The notes: generated by a model from the letters alone, not told the origin. A DNA stretch of 64,000 bases from Cornus controversa (GCA_026545225.1 CM048849.1:7776041-7840040), one strand, 5' to 3'; shown: positions 24,831-39,452, counted from the stretch's first letter. Numbers and translations are program-made.

Positions 24831-25701
24831 TATACAAAGTCACATATATCAATCATATGTTAACAAATCCATACATATAACATGTATAAGCTCCCAACCA
24901 TCATATATCACAAGATATAATCATATATAACCTGCATTTAATTATAATGAAAGAGGAAAAAATCATACACACCCTTCCAAGCATGCTAAACTTAACCAAG
25001 CCCTCATAAACTCACCAATAACTTATAAATCGATGACTAAGAAAGAAGAAACACCTCTACCTCAAAATTGAAGCTTTTTTTAGCAAAAATCTTAAAAATC
25101 CTCCAAGCTTCACTTTATCAAAATCACACTTTGTTGGGTTCAAACCGAAACTCCCAACCCGTAGAACACTTTGTTCTCATTTGGCAACCTCCAAATCTAA
25201 GCTTAAAGCTTCCAAAATGTCAAAAAAAGAAAAAGAACTAAAGAGGAAGAGTGAGAGAGCAATCACCGACTGTTTGGTTAAGAGAGAATGAAGAAAATAT
25301 CCCAGCTCTTGATATTTTTATCATTTTGATTGTAAAAAGACCAAAATGCTCCTAAGTCACTTAACGTACCCTCCTGACCTCCGTTTTATTTATTTCAAAA
25401 ATAATTACAACTCTAAAATCACTTCCTTAACTCTTTTAACATTTCATATGGTCTAAAATCAAAAAATAATATATCATGAAAAAATATCTAGTCTCCCGAG
25501 CCCACCCGACCCGTTCCCAGGGCCCCGCTAACCCGAAATCCCAAAATGAGTCAATTGGCTTAGAAACATCCCCGGGCCTCTAAACAAGTCTCCAAGTACG
25601 TATTGCTTATATAAAACACATATAATATCATTTCACATCATTTATATAGCAATAAAATGGAATAAAAAGGAAATCGATCAAAATTAGACCTGATCTCTAC
25701 A
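24831..25701 (-). repeat. Gypsy LTR fragment, minus strand
   Basis: It ends ATTAGACCTGATCTCTACA at 25701, matching the outer end of the minus-strand LTR at 13485 (GGACCCGATCTCTACA). The stretch 25340-25560 (CCAAAATGCTCCTAAGTCAC, then the GACCTCCGTTTT and CCCAGGGCCCC regions) is colinear with 13130-13320. The opposite end is missing and runs into a plus-strand LTR end at 24830, so this is a truncated copy. Confidence 0.75.
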
Positions 25702-26541
25702 ATAAGGGTTCTGATTAATTTATTATTTACAATAATTCCCAAAGACTATGAAGAACACTCACCTCCAAGGGATGATACCTGCAAGAAGAGAACCCAATCA
25801 TATCTCTGACAACTGTAAAGCAAAGACACAAGGTTTCTCGGTCTAGTTTGGTAAGCGCACTATATTTGAGAGAGGGAAGGGAATGGAAGAAGATGTAATA
25901 GATTTAAGAAGGGGACAACACAAATAAGAGGAGATACAAACCAGAGCAGAGTTCTTGGGATTCGTAAACTAGAGGTGCAAGTTTTCTTGATTTGGTTTTG
26001 TGAGCACGGTATATTTGAGAGAGGGAAGGGAAGAATATACAATAGATTCAGGGTTTTCTACTTACAAATTGAAGGTTTTGCGAGGGAAGGGGACAATACA
26101 AACCAAAGCAAATTTCTTGGGACTTTCAAATTTGATTCGTACATAGTACTTGTAAAGTTTAAAGTTGTAATTGTATAGTATATTACTTTAAAATCATATA
26201 GTATATTTCTAATAATGCATACTTACTCATACATACAAATAGGTCAGTTAAATTTTTTTTACCTAGATGCGGACGTGGCATAAATTGCCTCCTTATATGA
26301 CATGGCTAGATCATAGTCACATTATGGGAACTGACTATAAGCCTCACTAGAGAGGATTTTTGTTGTGTTTGGCTCAAGAATGAGTGATCTCTCTTGGTTG
26401 ACAACGTGACAACTATGGTGGGAGAGAGTGGTAGGGGGCAATCAATGAGGGGTATATTGGTCTTTTTGAGTTGTCTGTTAATTTTACATAAGGAGTGCTA
26501 GCGAAAATCACTAGTGCGACTGTAGCTTAGCACTCGAAAAA

Positions 26542-26576
<35 letters not shown>

Positions 26577-26618
26577 ATATATTAAAAAATTCATGCAAAA
26601 AGGTCTCAAGTGCTGTGT
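25702..26618. other. Low-copy intergenic DNA with an imperfect tandem duplication
   Basis: No gene was recognised. Two related blocks lie at about 25845-25968 and 25985-26130: both contain TATTTGAGAGAGGGAAGGGA, then GGGGACAA and a CAAACCA...TTCTTGGGA stretch. The short open frames here are not convincing. A (TA)n run occupies about 26543-26580. Confidence 0.6.
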
Positions 26619-27850
26619 TTTCAAGACATTTTTTAACAAAAAATAATAAGCATGCTATCAAGATAGCAAGGACTTTGAAGATAACAAAGACATATGAAAA
26701 ATTTTGCCAATGACATTTTCATTATTTTCTACAAAATGTTGTCTATTTTATATTGGAACCAGTTACTTTTTTTAAGTCAAAATCATAGTTAAGTTTTCAA
26801 GACATCTTTCACAAAAAATAACAAGAATGCCATCAAGATAACAAGGACAATAAAAATAAGGGTTAAATTCACTAACCTCCCTGAGGTTTTGTCAAATTAC
26901 ACTCAATGAGACCGTTTGACATTTATTTCTTTTACCTCCCCTAAATTAATTTTTTAAGTGGCCAGAATAAATTTTAAGACTTGCACTATAATATCACATT
27001 ATATTTCAAATAGGGTAAAATACAATGACATCCCCTGAGATTTGCCGTAATTGCACTGACCTCCCCTGAGGTTTGCCATAATTGCACTGACCTTCCTTAT
27101 GATGATTTAAAATAATATTTTAGGACGATTTTACCATTCATCCAAATAATTTAATAAAAAAAAATCTGATTTCTAAAATGATATGTAGGCTTTCACGCAC
27201 ATGATACCACCAGTTCAATTGTTTTCGTCAACCTGTACCTGTGACTCACGACAAAACTCAACAACTCAGTCAATAGATCCGATCATATGTATGTGTTTGT
27301 ATATATATCACCATGATTGAAGATCTTTGAAAATAATTTGTGTGATATAATTTTTGGCGATTGATCAGATATGTTATGAGCAAGATCGAATATCAATGGT
27401 TGCCATGGGTGGTGATGGTGGTGGTGTAACAAGTGTACAAAAGAAGATTAGAAAGAGAGCGAAAGTATAATGCGGGCAAAATTTTCATTTTAAAAATCAA
27501 ATTTTTTTCAAGTGACGTCAGTGCAATTATAGCAAACCTCAGGGGATGTCATTGTGTTTTATCCTATTTGAAATATAATGTGATATTATAATCCAAGAAT
27601 AAAATTATCTTTTCATATTTAAAATTTACTCCGACCACGGAAAAAATGGATTTAGAGGAGGTGAAAAAAATAAAGGTCAAACGGGCCCTTCGAGAGTAAT
27701 TTGACCAAATTTAAGAGGAAGTTAGTGAATTTAACCCTAAAAATAGAGAGAGAAACAATTTTGAGAGTGAGTTTTTTTTTTTTTGTTATTTTGTACAATA
27801 TATTGTCTATTTTATATTGGGACCGACAATTAATTTTTTAAAGTCAAATT
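26619..27850. repeat. Tandem duplication later split by a MITE
   Basis: Copy A: 26619-26782, starting TTCAAGACATTTTTTAACAA and ending in TTGTCTATTTTATATTGG plus an AAGTCAAA tail. Copy B starts at about 26796 (TTCAAGACATCTTTCAC), is interrupted at 26860 by the MITE, and resumes after 27737 with TTGTCTATTTTATATTGG near 27802. The duplication therefore preceded the MITE insertion. Confidence 0.65.
26860..27737. mobile_element. Mutator-like MITE with long terminal inverted repeats (878 bp)
   Basis: It starts GGGTTAAATTCACTAACCTC and ends with the complement (GTTAGTGAATTTAACCC). The inverted arms extend inward about 230 bp on each side (to about 27100 and from about 27505). The flanks are TAAAAATAA and TAAAAATAG, a 9-bp duplication with one mismatch, as for Mutator-like elements. 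No transposase is present. Confidence 0.85.
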
Positions 27851-27983
27851 AATTGTTAATTACATGTCTGATTGGTTTTTCAATTATGAGTAAGGCGAGT
27901 GCCAACCGAGTCTGCTTCTAGCACTTTTCATTTTACATTACATCGGGGCATTTTAGTAATTGTATCGCAGGTAGTTAATTTTT

Positions 27984-28724
27984 GGGTAAATTACTCCCAC
28001 CTCCCCAAGAGTTTGCCTTAATTACTCTTAGATTAAAGTAGTAAAAAAAATTTGGTTAACCTCCCCTTAAGTTTGGTTGACTTTACTCTGACCACCCGCA
28101 CCGTTAGTTGACTGTTAGTAAAGCTAAAAGTTAGCTAATGCCCTTATATGATGTAAAAGGACAAAATTAACTTTATTATTAATCATATGAAATGACTACT
28201 TTAACCAAAAAAAAAAAATCATTACCTTCTTATCACTTTTGATTACAAATAATTAATAATTAATATTTTAATTTTAATATTAAATATAATAATTTACCAT
28301 TGAATATGTATAATTAATCAAATTATATAAAATATAGTTAATAAAATTTATATTATTAAAAACATATAGATAATGTCATATATATATATATATATATATA
28401 TATGGTAAAGTATTATATTTAATATTAAAATATTAATTATTAATTATTTGTAATCAAAAGTGATAAGAAGGTAATGGTTTGTTTTTTCTTTCTAAAATGT
28501 CATGGTTAAAGTAGTCATTTTATATGATTAATAATAAGGTCAATTTTGTCCTTTTACAGAATATAAGAACATTTTTGATATTTCAATTTATATATTTAAC
28601 TAACTTTTAATCTTTCTAACAGTTTCAAAATAAAGTCAATCAAATTTGAGTAGAGGTTGACCAATTTTTTTATTATTTTAATTTGAAAGTAATTAAGGCA
28701 AACTCCAGGTGGAGTAATTTACCC
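27984..28724. mobile_element. Mutator-like MITE upstream of the NEMF gene (741 bp)
   Basis: Ends are GGGTAAATTACTCCCACCTC and its near-complement GGAGTAATTTACCC, with arms of more than 250 bp facing each other across an AT-rich centre that includes (TA)n at 28379-28402. It is flanked by a perfect 9-bp duplication TTAATTTTT (27975-27983 and 28725-28733). No coding capacity. Confidence 0.92.
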
Positions 28725-28768
28725 TTAATTTTTTAAACTCTGAAAAGCGTACAGTAACTTTGCAGAAA

Positions 28769-28812
28769 GAGTAATTAAGCTAAACCTTATAGGCGTCGGG
28801 GGTAATTTACCC
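28769..28812. repeat. Orphan MITE terminal repeat in the NEMF upstream region
   Basis: GAGTAATTAAGC ... GGGGGTAATTTACCC resembles the right end of the 27984-28724 MITE (AAGTAATTAAGG ... GGAGTAATTTACCC), but lies outside that element's target duplication and has no matching left end nearby. It is probably a relic of a second copy. Confidence 0.55.
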
Positions 28813-28827
28813 ATAAAAATACTATAA

Positions 28828-28874
<47 letters not shown>

Positions 28875-28950
28875 TCGAATTGAATCGCCTCTTTCCTCAA
28901 GAACTCAAGAAACCTAACAGAACAGCACGAGAGAGAGAAGAAGATAGAAA
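28813..28950 (+). promoter_or_regulatory. Putative core promoter and 5' leader of NEMF
   Basis: A TATA-like TATAAATA lies at 28823-28830, about 120 bp before the start codon, followed by (TA)n to about 28871 and a leader with a GA-rich end (GAGAGAGAGAAGAAG) just before ATG at 28951. The transcription start is inferred only. Confidence 0.45.
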
Positions 28951-29949
28951 ATGGTGAAGGTTCGAATGAACACGGCCGATGTGGCCGCAGAGGTCAAGTG
29001 TTTGCGACGGTTAATTGGAATGCGTTGTGCAAACGTCTATGATCTCACTCCCAAGGTAATCAATCATATATATATATTTGTATATCTATATATCTATATA
29101 TATATATATTTATGTTTATGTATATGCATGTGTATTTTTGTTGACTTCCAGATTCTCCCAGCTGTTTTTAAAATTGTTTAGCTAAGTGATTAATTTTGTA
29201 TAAGATGAATTTAATATACTTCTGTTGATGATGTTGGTATTCACGAATTGATTGCAGACATACGTGTTTAAGCTTATGAACAGTAGTGGAGTTACTGAAT
29301 CTGGGGAGAGCGAGAAGGTTTTGTTGCTGATGGAAAGTGGTGTGAGATTGCATACCACTGATTATGTTCGGTAAGGCTCTCATTCAAAGCTTCAGAGACT
29401 ATTTAATTGCCGAGGAAGTTTAGGAAGTGGAAAGAAATTTGAACATTTATATGAATTGGCAAAGAATTGAGAATTCCACCTCCACCAACCCCCTCACCCT
29501 ATAAATAAAAATAAAATAAAATAAAATTTGTGACCCAGAGGAATCTAGAACTTCCACTTACTGAGTCCAGTATAATAACATGGCATTGTTGTGTTGAGTT
29601 GAGTTTTTCATTGGTAAGAATGCCCGCACAAAAAAAAAAAAAAGGTAAAAGAGAAAAAAGAGGAAAGTTGTATGTTTATAAGTCTGATGGAAAATAGTAA
29701 ACAAGGAAAAGAAAATGAAAAAGAAAACGAAAAGAATTATGAATACGAATGTGACCCATTTTAATACTAAATATTTGGCCCTTTATTGTTTATAGGGACA
29801 AAAGTAATACTCCTTCTGGGTTTACTCTCAAATTGAGGAAGCATATACGCACAAGAAGGCTTGAGGATGTGCGACAACTTGGATATGATCGGGTATGATC
29901 TTCGGGATTCTTCAATCTGTAGAAGTGCGTTGGCTTCTTGCTTGTTCTT

Positions 29950-29980
<31 letters not shown>

Positions 29981-32900
29981 TTATTTTATGTATTTGTTTT
30001 ATAATTTACCTTATTTTCAGATAATTCTCTTTCAATTTGGGTTGGGGACTAATGCACACTATGTCATATTGGAGTTATATGCCCAAGGAAATATCATCCT
30101 CTCAGATTCTGAGTTCACCGTCTTGACTCTTCTTCGGTCACATAGGTTGGTGATCCATGATGTATTTTCAATTGTTTTTGCACAGCAGTGTACATGTCAA
30201 TGCCATATCTATATACAAATTTAAATATTATTGTATGCACACATGCAATTGTGCTTGCGTGTTTCATTTTCAACCATCTAGATTGCATTGTAGAAAAATG
30301 AAACTGTTGTTGTCCTCATGGTAGTGGTACTCATTCACTGAGCACCATCAAAACATTGACCATGTTCTTTCAACTTGGCAGTTCATATTTGTTGTTAGTT
30401 TGGTCCAGAGTTTTAAATGTTTGGCAATCCTTAGAAGTGTAAATAAAATGTCACAAGAGCTAGGGCACAAGGTTCATAACTACTACTCTTTTACTACAGG
30501 ATGCTTACCTAGCCAACATTTAGATCTGGCTCTACCAAACCCTCTTAAGTTTCACAGCCTGCTTTTGGGACCTCCAAAGATTGATATATTGCTCGGCCCC
30601 CAAAAGTTTAATATTCGCCCCCTGATCAGGCCTTCCTATTTATACATGAGCCATCTCAAGTTTTCAGATTTACATAATAACCACCAGATATACGTTTCTA
30701 ACTTTCTATCTTTCCATTATGATTCAGACCTTAATTTTCATTTTAGAAAATGAGCAACTTTACCTATTTCCATAACCGCCTTCCCCTCTCCAATTTTCAT
30801 GAACTTTCTATTTCCATCAAACCACAGACATCATCAATGAAATTATATATTTTTTAAAATAATTTATTTACCTCTCAAGTGCTTATGGTTTAAATTTTTT
30901 GAGTAGTTTAAACATCAAGATATATCTAATCTTAATTTGATTGTGGAGCATATAAAAATTAGAGCAACTCAATTAATTTGATTTTATAAAAGGCTTTACA
31001 GTAGCATCCAAGTCTATTTAATTTTGAAATTATGTAATATAAAAGGAATAGCATATAACTTGAGTACTTCACTCCCAGCTAGAAAATATTCTAGCTCAGC
31101 CTCTGACTCTAGTTGTTGGCTTGCCTAGCTACACAACATACGACACATAAGGCCTATACTAGTAGTGGCAGCAGCAGCAGCAGTGATGAGTCTTCTGCTT
31201 TTACTCCTTACCAAGAATAGTATATGCCAACTGAACTGCGCGATTTGGTGATCGCAGAATGTTTGATTTATAGAGATCTTTTGAGTGCCACATAAAACAA
31301 TTTCAATTATTCATTTTAACTCATTACTGTTAATCTGTTTGTTTTTTTAATTGAAACCATTAAGTGTCCTGTTTAGGTGTCGGCATTCATTACATGCCAG
31401 TACAACAACATGAGATGATAATGGTAATAAATACAACTGAAATGGTGCTTAGAAGTGAAATGAAATGCCCAAGTACAGCTTAGGCAAAGCTAAAACATAC
31501 AAGAGCTAGAGCTGCAATGCCATCACTCCAAAATGTTTACTTATGTTTAGATAAGCTTTTAAGTGTTTGAAGCATCCACAAAGGTAAGAAAGAAATTCAT
31601 ATGCCTCCAGGATGTTGACTGGTCATGCCATTGCCTAGGGAGCTCCAATCAGTAATTATTTTGTTTATAGCTACCATGCTCATCCATTGCCTTTTCCATT
31701 ATTAGACATATCTTGGTTTTTGTCATATGAGCTGAATCCTTTGACAATATGGTAGTGACCATCTTTTTTTCCCACTCCCTAATAACTTCAGGGAGCATCT
31801 TGCTCTTTCTTCACATAGTTCTCGTTTTATGGCTCACATTTCTGCAAGCTAGGTAGATGATGATAACTTATCAATAACAGGGATGATGATAAAGGCTTTG
31901 CAATCATGTCACGCCATCGTTACCCAGTGGAAATTTGTCGAGTTTTTGAGCGAACTACCAGTACAAAGTTGCAGGCTGCTCTTACATCCTCAAAGGAACC
32001 TGATAAAAATAAAGATATAGAGGGTAGTGAATGTGGAAATAATGTGTCTAATGAACCAAAAGGAAAGCAGGGTGGCCGTAAAGGTGCGAAATCATCTGAG
32101 TCTAATAAAAATGCAAATGATGGTGCCCGTGCCAAGAAAGCCACATTGAAGGTTATTCTTGGGGATATATTGGGTTATGGGCCTGCACTATCTGAACATA
32201 TCATTCTAGATGCTGGTTTGGTTCCAAATACAAAAGTTGCTGAGGATTTCAAATTAGATGATGATACCATTAAGGCTCTGGCTCAGGCTGTTATAAAGTT
32301 TGAGGATTGGCTAGAGGACATTATATCAGGTGATAGAGTTCCAGAAGGCTACATTTTAATGCAACATAAAATTTTGGGGAAGAAGGACTGCACCTCATCA
32401 GAACCAGGAACTTCAGACCAGGTTACTTCTATTATTCTATGTAATAATTTTTTGTTTGTTTGCTCTGCAGCTGAATGACGTACATTTTTCTTTTTCTTTT
32501 TGTTTGATGGGCTTTAGTTAAGTGCCATATGTATGTATGAAAGACAGAAAGAGTGATTTATGATTTTGATTTTCTGTTGAATGGAAGTTTTTATATGTAA
32601 GTGTCCTCTTTTGCAGATCTATGATGAATTCTGCCCCCTATTACTGAACCAGTTCAAGTCTAGGGATTCTGTGAAATTTGAGACATTTGATGCGGCTTTG
32701 GATGAGTTTTACAGTAAAATTGAGACGCAACGGTCTGAACAACAGCAAAAGGCAAAAGAGGGCTCAGCCATGCACAAACTTAACAAAATTCGCATGGATC
32801 AGGTCTTTTATTTTATAATGTTTTCTTTGACTGGGAAGGACTCTAAATTGTTATCAGTCTTAACGCATAGAAATTGCATTTTGCTTTCTAGCCTTTCTGT

Positions 32901-35900
32901 TAGTTTCTTTTAAATTATGTTTTCAAAAATGCAAACATATCTATTACAATTTGAAGACTAATTTTGGATTTTCATCACTAGAAATCCATTGCCCTTTCTC
33001 TCTAGCTTTCCTGATTGGACTCTGCTCATGTCAATGTGAGATTATGTTCGTTGGACAGGGAATCGGTCACTATTGGGGATATTATGTGATTAACTGGTAT
33101 TCAAAATATATGATTCAAGTAGACAAGTTGAGAAAGAGATGGTTGAATCAAAATAATTTCATTTAAAGTTCTATTTCTGACAGAGGGCAATATGAATATT
33201 CTATCATGTTCTATCAACACACTAAGAGGTTCATACAATATATCCAGTGTGGAAGTAGGCCAACATATCTATCTTCAAAAGGAAGACTTTGTAAGTTTCA
33301 GTACTCGTACTGATATGGACTGCGAATCATTCAAATGGAAATTACATGCTCAAAGATGTTCATTTGTACGTGTATTATATATATCACAAGACCTATAAAA
33401 ACATTTCCGACCAGATCCATTTGTTAAAGAGCAGAGTGAATGAGAAAGATAACGAATTTTGAACCGCTAATGAAATAAAGAAGTATAGTTAGGAAGTCAA
33501 ATGGTTTATTTTTTGGGATAGAGGGAGTTGAACAGTTGAATCCTCACGATTTCTAAAATCAGTGGATTTTCCTTGAACAATTAAGCATGTGCAAGAAGAA
33601 AAAAGGACAAAAATTGATTGTAGGAGATGTATAGTTGTGAATAGAAGTATTAGAGCTCATTAAATTATAATAATTGTTGACTCGTTAAGAATTTTTTTTT
33701 TGATAAATAAAATTTTATAAAAGGCCCTCAAAAGTGGAGCGCATCCCAAGAGATGCACAAGCCAAAACTGGCCATTTAAATCTTTAGACTATCCACAAAA
33801 TCTACAAATTCCCCCACTGATTTACAATTCCTACCATTGACCCAAAAAAATAACGAATTCATGATGATGTATTTGAGAGACCAAATAGTAGACTCTTAGC
33901 CCTCAAAGGATCTAAATAGTAGACTCCTCGCCCTCAAAGGATCTCCTACTTCTCTCTCTCCACAAGCCCCACCATAAACAAAGGGGCGTGGCCCTCCAAG
34001 CATCCTTGGCTCGGCTCATTACTGTGCACCCTCTCCAAACCTCCATCACATCAACTGTAGATTTGGGGGATACCCAAACCATACTAGAAGCTGTCAAAAA
34101 CATGGACCACACATCTCTTGCCACAGGGCAAACATTAGATTGTGGGTCACTAACCTCCTTGTTTCTCTGCTTTCTTTTGATGATTTGGAATGGGATTAAT
34201 TAAGTGATGGGTCTTGATCCTTCTTGAAATTTAGATGGTGTGATTTATTAGTTATTGGACAATTTTGATTAGCTTTATTGTTTATACACAATGAATTTTT
34301 TATTATTTATTTATTTTATATCTATATAACGGGCTGAACTGGGTAGATTTTTATTCGGTAGTAGCCAGACCCTATAGGCATGTAGTCATATCAGCTTCCA
34401 CTGTGGGGTTTTCCCTTATTTCTTTTCAAAGCAAGAAAAAAAAAGTGGGTTTCATGTTGAATGGGATAGTAGAAGCCATAATTTTATGTAGATTTTGATA
34501 GCATTCACCAGAAAGCTGTAAAATGTGCTAAGTTGCAACTTGAAATGGAGGCGAAGCATTCTTCTTAGTAATATGTTAAAAAAACTTCCTGAATGTAATA
34601 TGTTATATTAATCGTCTTGTTGTTCAAGCTATGTGCCGACATTTATACTATAAGTCTATGACTAGGCTCTTGGATTCATATTGATATTTCTCAAAAGTAT
34701 TAGATATTTCAGCATCTATATTTATTTTTTGGAGTTGATGTTACTGATTTAACAAGAATATATTTCAATTGTTGATTTTTTCTGTTAATTATGAATGTTT
34801 TCTATGCTATGCTGTAGGAAAATCGTGTGCATACATTGAAGAATGAAGTTGATCGTTGCATTAAAATGGCAGAATTGATAGAATATAATTTAGAAGATGT
34901 GGATGCTGCAATTTTAGCTGTTCGTGTAGCTCTTGCAAATGGTATGAGTTGGGAAGACCTAGCTCGAATGGTGAAAGAGGAGAAGAAATCAGGAAATCCT
35001 GTGGCTGGTCTCATTGACAAGCTCTATCTTGAAAGAAACGGCATGACACTGCTGTTGAGCAACAATCTTGATGAAATGGATGATGATGAAAAGACACAAC
35101 CTGTGGATAAGGTGTGTCACTTCTTACTTGAAGTTCTAGTTTTGGCTTTTGTTTTTCTAACATCTGGTCTAGATTGAAGTAACCAAGCTTCAATCAAGTA
35201 AGCTTAAACACTTATTCATTCTGCTTCCTGTATAAGCATATATGTTTTACACACATGAAGTCAATCACGTGCATGCATTTGCATTTCCAATATTGTTCCT
35301 TGTCTTTCTTCAAGATGTCAAACGACTATATATCACCTTTGGAAACAACTGATGCTTGGGCTTTTTGACTTTTTTTTCTCTCTTTTTTTCCCCGGGTTGA
35401 TAATATCTCAATATTTCTTTGAAACAGTTTACTGCTGTTGCTATTAATTTATTTGTAACTATAAGCTCCCACTTACCTAATTAAATAAAAAGCGCACAGT
35501 ATTTTGACCAGAAACCTTATGATTAATATTCCATTGCTGTTTTTTCCACTTCTTAGGTAGAAGTTGATCTGGCACTTTCAGCTCATGCCAATGCTCGGCG
35601 ATGGTATGAATTAAAGAAAAGACAAGAGAGCAAACAGGAAAAAACTGTTACAGCTCATGAAAAAGCCTTCAAAGCTGCTGAGAGAAAGACTCGTCTCCAG
35701 CTTTCACAGGTAGTTGCAGATTTAGGTGTAGATTTTGTTGTCCCTGGTCAATGTGTGCTGCTGTATTAGTTTTGCGAAAATTCTAAAGCAAATTTTTTTC
35801 ACTGTCTTATGACATTTAATATATTTATAGATGGTCAGTTTACTTGTATTAATTTGACGTTTTATGGAGAATAGACCTTTGTATATCACTATATCCTGCT

Positions 35901-38900
35901 ATTCTTGTAGCAGTCATCATCCTATCATAGTAACTTGTAGAAGGTTTAGTAGGTAGATAATAAACATAATTTTGTTGGATCTGTTGAGGTTAAAGAATTA
36001 AAGACAATAGCAGTTCATGTGTTTTACATGGTAGGACTTTAGTCACAACTCTTCAAGAAAACAGATACCTTGTTCATTGAGGCTTACAAGCCATGCTACA
36101 AATTAAATAAATCAATTAAAAATAAAATGAAATTACATACATTATCAGCTTTCTTATCTAAAAAACTGTGGAGAGCTGCAAAAAGTTCTTAATTACCTGT
36201 TCGTTTGGTGCTGAGCGTTACCTGCAAAAGGGTTGACTTTTCCAACATGTATCTTTTTTTTTTTTATAGTGTGTATAGTACAAATCACTATGCGGAAAAG
36301 TTATTTCACACAGTTTACTCAAAGAAGAAAAATGATACATACTTCACATCACCTTGTTGGATATTGTTACAATCTATGTTTTCACTTAAGACGTCCCTAT
36401 AGAGTTGAAGTGTTACAGGATGGATCTCAGTGGAGCAAATGATGTCCCTGATTGGCATTATATCAGATTCTATGAGCACTGGTTTTGATTTACTTCACCT
36501 GAATCATTGACTAGCTGCCCAGCAAAAAAATAAAGTGAAAAATAAGAAGCAAAGAATGACTGACTACTCTGCAGATAACTATTTCTACTTACGTATGGTT
36601 GTTCTTTTAACTGTTATGTTAATCTTAGCCAAGTTATCTTTCATTAGTTAAATGCTTAATTCCTTTTCATTTTATATATACAGGAAAAAACTGTCGCTGC
36701 AATTACACATATGCGCAAAGTTCACTGGTTTGAGAAATTTAATTGGTTCATCAGCAGTGAAAATTATTTGGTTATTAGTGGACGTGATGCTCAGCAAAAT
36801 GAGATGATAGTCAAGCGTTATATGTCAAAAGGAGATCTGTAAGTGGGCATCAATAAAGCGTTATAGTTTTATGATTTTCCAGGAAGTTTTAGTATGTTCC
36901 AAAGAACACAATCTGGTAATATTAAATATGGGTGGAGGTGTAACGCTAGTAGTGGTTTTGAATTATTCTTTTCGAAAAAAATTTCTGAAAAAATGGCCTG
37001 TTTTCAGGAAGTGATAAAAAGTAGCCTTCCATATTAGTTTTGTTCAACATTTGTCTGGTAATATTAAATATGGGTGGAGGTGTAACGCTTAGTAGTGGTT
37101 TTGAATTATTCTTTTTGAAGAATTTTCTGAAAAATGGCCTGTTTTCAGGAAGTGATAAAAAGTAGTCTTCCGTATTAGTTTTGTTCAACATTTGAAAGTG
37201 ATCCAAACACCAACAATTTGCTGGGATGATATCTCAAATTGCAGAGGGATTATGATCTTAGATTAATGAATCTTTCTTCTTTTATGAACTGACATCCTTG
37301 AGAAAGGACTTTCTCCTTTAGTAACTTATCTTTACTAATATTTTCTCTTTCACTTGAATACAGCAATAGAAGTGATTTATCCCCATGTTGTGAAACTGAA
37401 ACAAATTTTAACTAACCTTAGTTCAGGATTTGTTGCCGCCCAACTTTGAATTTGTCAAAAAAAGTAGAGTTTCTAGGCAATGATTGTGTGAAATATAGAT
37501 GTCATATCTAATTTAATTCCTATCTGATTCATTTTTTTGTTCATTCTTGATGTCAAAGCGTTGTCCATTCATTTCCATGATTTCAGTGTTTATAGGTGTG
37601 CTAGTATTTTCTTGCCTTCTATGCAAAGTGAGGAGATAACATAATTTAAAAATAATGATACTTGAGATCCCCTTGACCTTTTATTTTTTTTCCTAATAAG
37701 ATAAGATCTGAACCCCCTAAAGTCTAAACTCACCTTTTCCTTTTACATGCTACGTGGGCAATTTTTTTTTTTTTTTTTTGAACCAGGACTTGGAACCAAC
37801 TCCACCTTTAGGAGTTACAGGAAATACTCCTCACACCAACAGCTTGTGGTGATGCCATTGCCATGCCTGCATCTCTACCATTATGCTGCTATGGCTTTAG
37901 CTAGATTGACATGAATTCTGCTCTGTCATAACTTAGCATGTTTATCTTGGCTTGCAAATTTGATAAGTATTTTTCAAGTAATATGGTTGTGCTGATATTG
38001 CTGATCTGATGACAACAGGTATGTCCATGCTGATCTCCATGGAGCTTCTAGCACTGTGATAAAGAATCACAAGCCTGAACACCCTGTACCCCCTCTCACT
38101 TTGAACCAGGCAGGATGTTTCACTGTAAGCTGGTTATCTTTCTATAATTTTTTTCTTGTTCATTTTGATTTACTGCATGTTCGTGGACAATTTGAATTTC
38201 TAGTCTATATTGTGATGTAGGTTTGCCACAGCCAGGCATGGGATTCAAAGATTGTCACTAGTGCTTGGTGGGTATATCCTCACCAGGTCAGTAAAACTGC
38301 TCCTACGGGGGAATATCTTACAGTTGGGAGTTTTATGATCCGTGGGAAGAAGAACTTTCTTCCTCCACACCCTCTTATTATGGGCTTTGGGATATTATTC
38401 CGTTTGGATGAGAGTTCTTTGGGATCTCATTTGAATGAAAGGAGGGTAAGAGGTGAGGAGGAAGGGATAAATGACATTGAAGAAAGTGGACATGTAGAAG
38501 AAATATCTGATTCTGATTCAGAGAAGGAAATCTCAGATGAAAGAAATACATATGAGTCACAGAGCATCCTAGATTCATCAATAGATCATTCTAAATCAAT
38601 ATTTGGGGGCTTACCTTCGGAAGTTAGCTATGATAATCACTTGGGTTCCACTGATGTGAAAAATGAATTTCCTGTTGAAGATCGAACTACCTTAAATGGT
38701 ATTGATAATGAAAACGTATCTGTAATTTCTGGAGAAAGTGTTCCTTCTGTCTCCCCGCAACTTGAAGATCTCATCGACAAGGCTCTTGAGCTTGGATCTG
38801 CTACTGCATCTGGTAAAAAGTATGGGCACCAAGCTTCTCAAATAATGTCAGCAGAGGAACATGATTGTGAAGAGAAGAAGGCAACAGCAAGAGAGAAACC

Positions 38901-39419
38901 TTATATCTCAAAAGCTGAAAGAAGAAAGCTCAAGAAAGGCCAGAGAAATAGTACTGTAGGTGCTATCATTGACCATGAAAAAGAAGAGAAAAGTAGTACT
39001 GGTGATGTGATTGTTGAACATGAAAAATATGAGATAGAAGACCATAATTATAGTGTCAATCAGCCTGAAGAAAATGTTGCAAATTCGAGGCCAGGTAGTG
39101 GTGGAAAAATCATCCGTGGGCAGAGGAGTAAACTCAAGAAGATGAAGGAGAAATATGCAGATCAAGATGAGGAAGAAAGGAGCATTCGTATGGCTTTACT
39201 GGCTGTGAGTTCCGCACTTTTACATCTTGCTCCTAACCTCTCACAATCTCTATCTTTCTATCTATGTATGGTTATATGGATTTGATGTTTCTCTTTGCAA
39301 AAATATTTAGATTATTGTTACAATCTGCTGCTTCCCTTAGTGGAACTGAAATTGGGCAACATTAAGTTTCTTGGAAACATGGACGAAGCCAGCATGGGCC
39401 TAGGCTGGCCCATTAATTA

Positions 39420-39452
<33 letters not shown>

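Noticed and set aside
38335-39285. Separate 316-codon gene
   Set aside because: It is NEMF exon 11 read from an internal Met and past the donor at 39204 into intron 11. The same applies to frames at 31906, 32581, 34827, 44065 and 44757.
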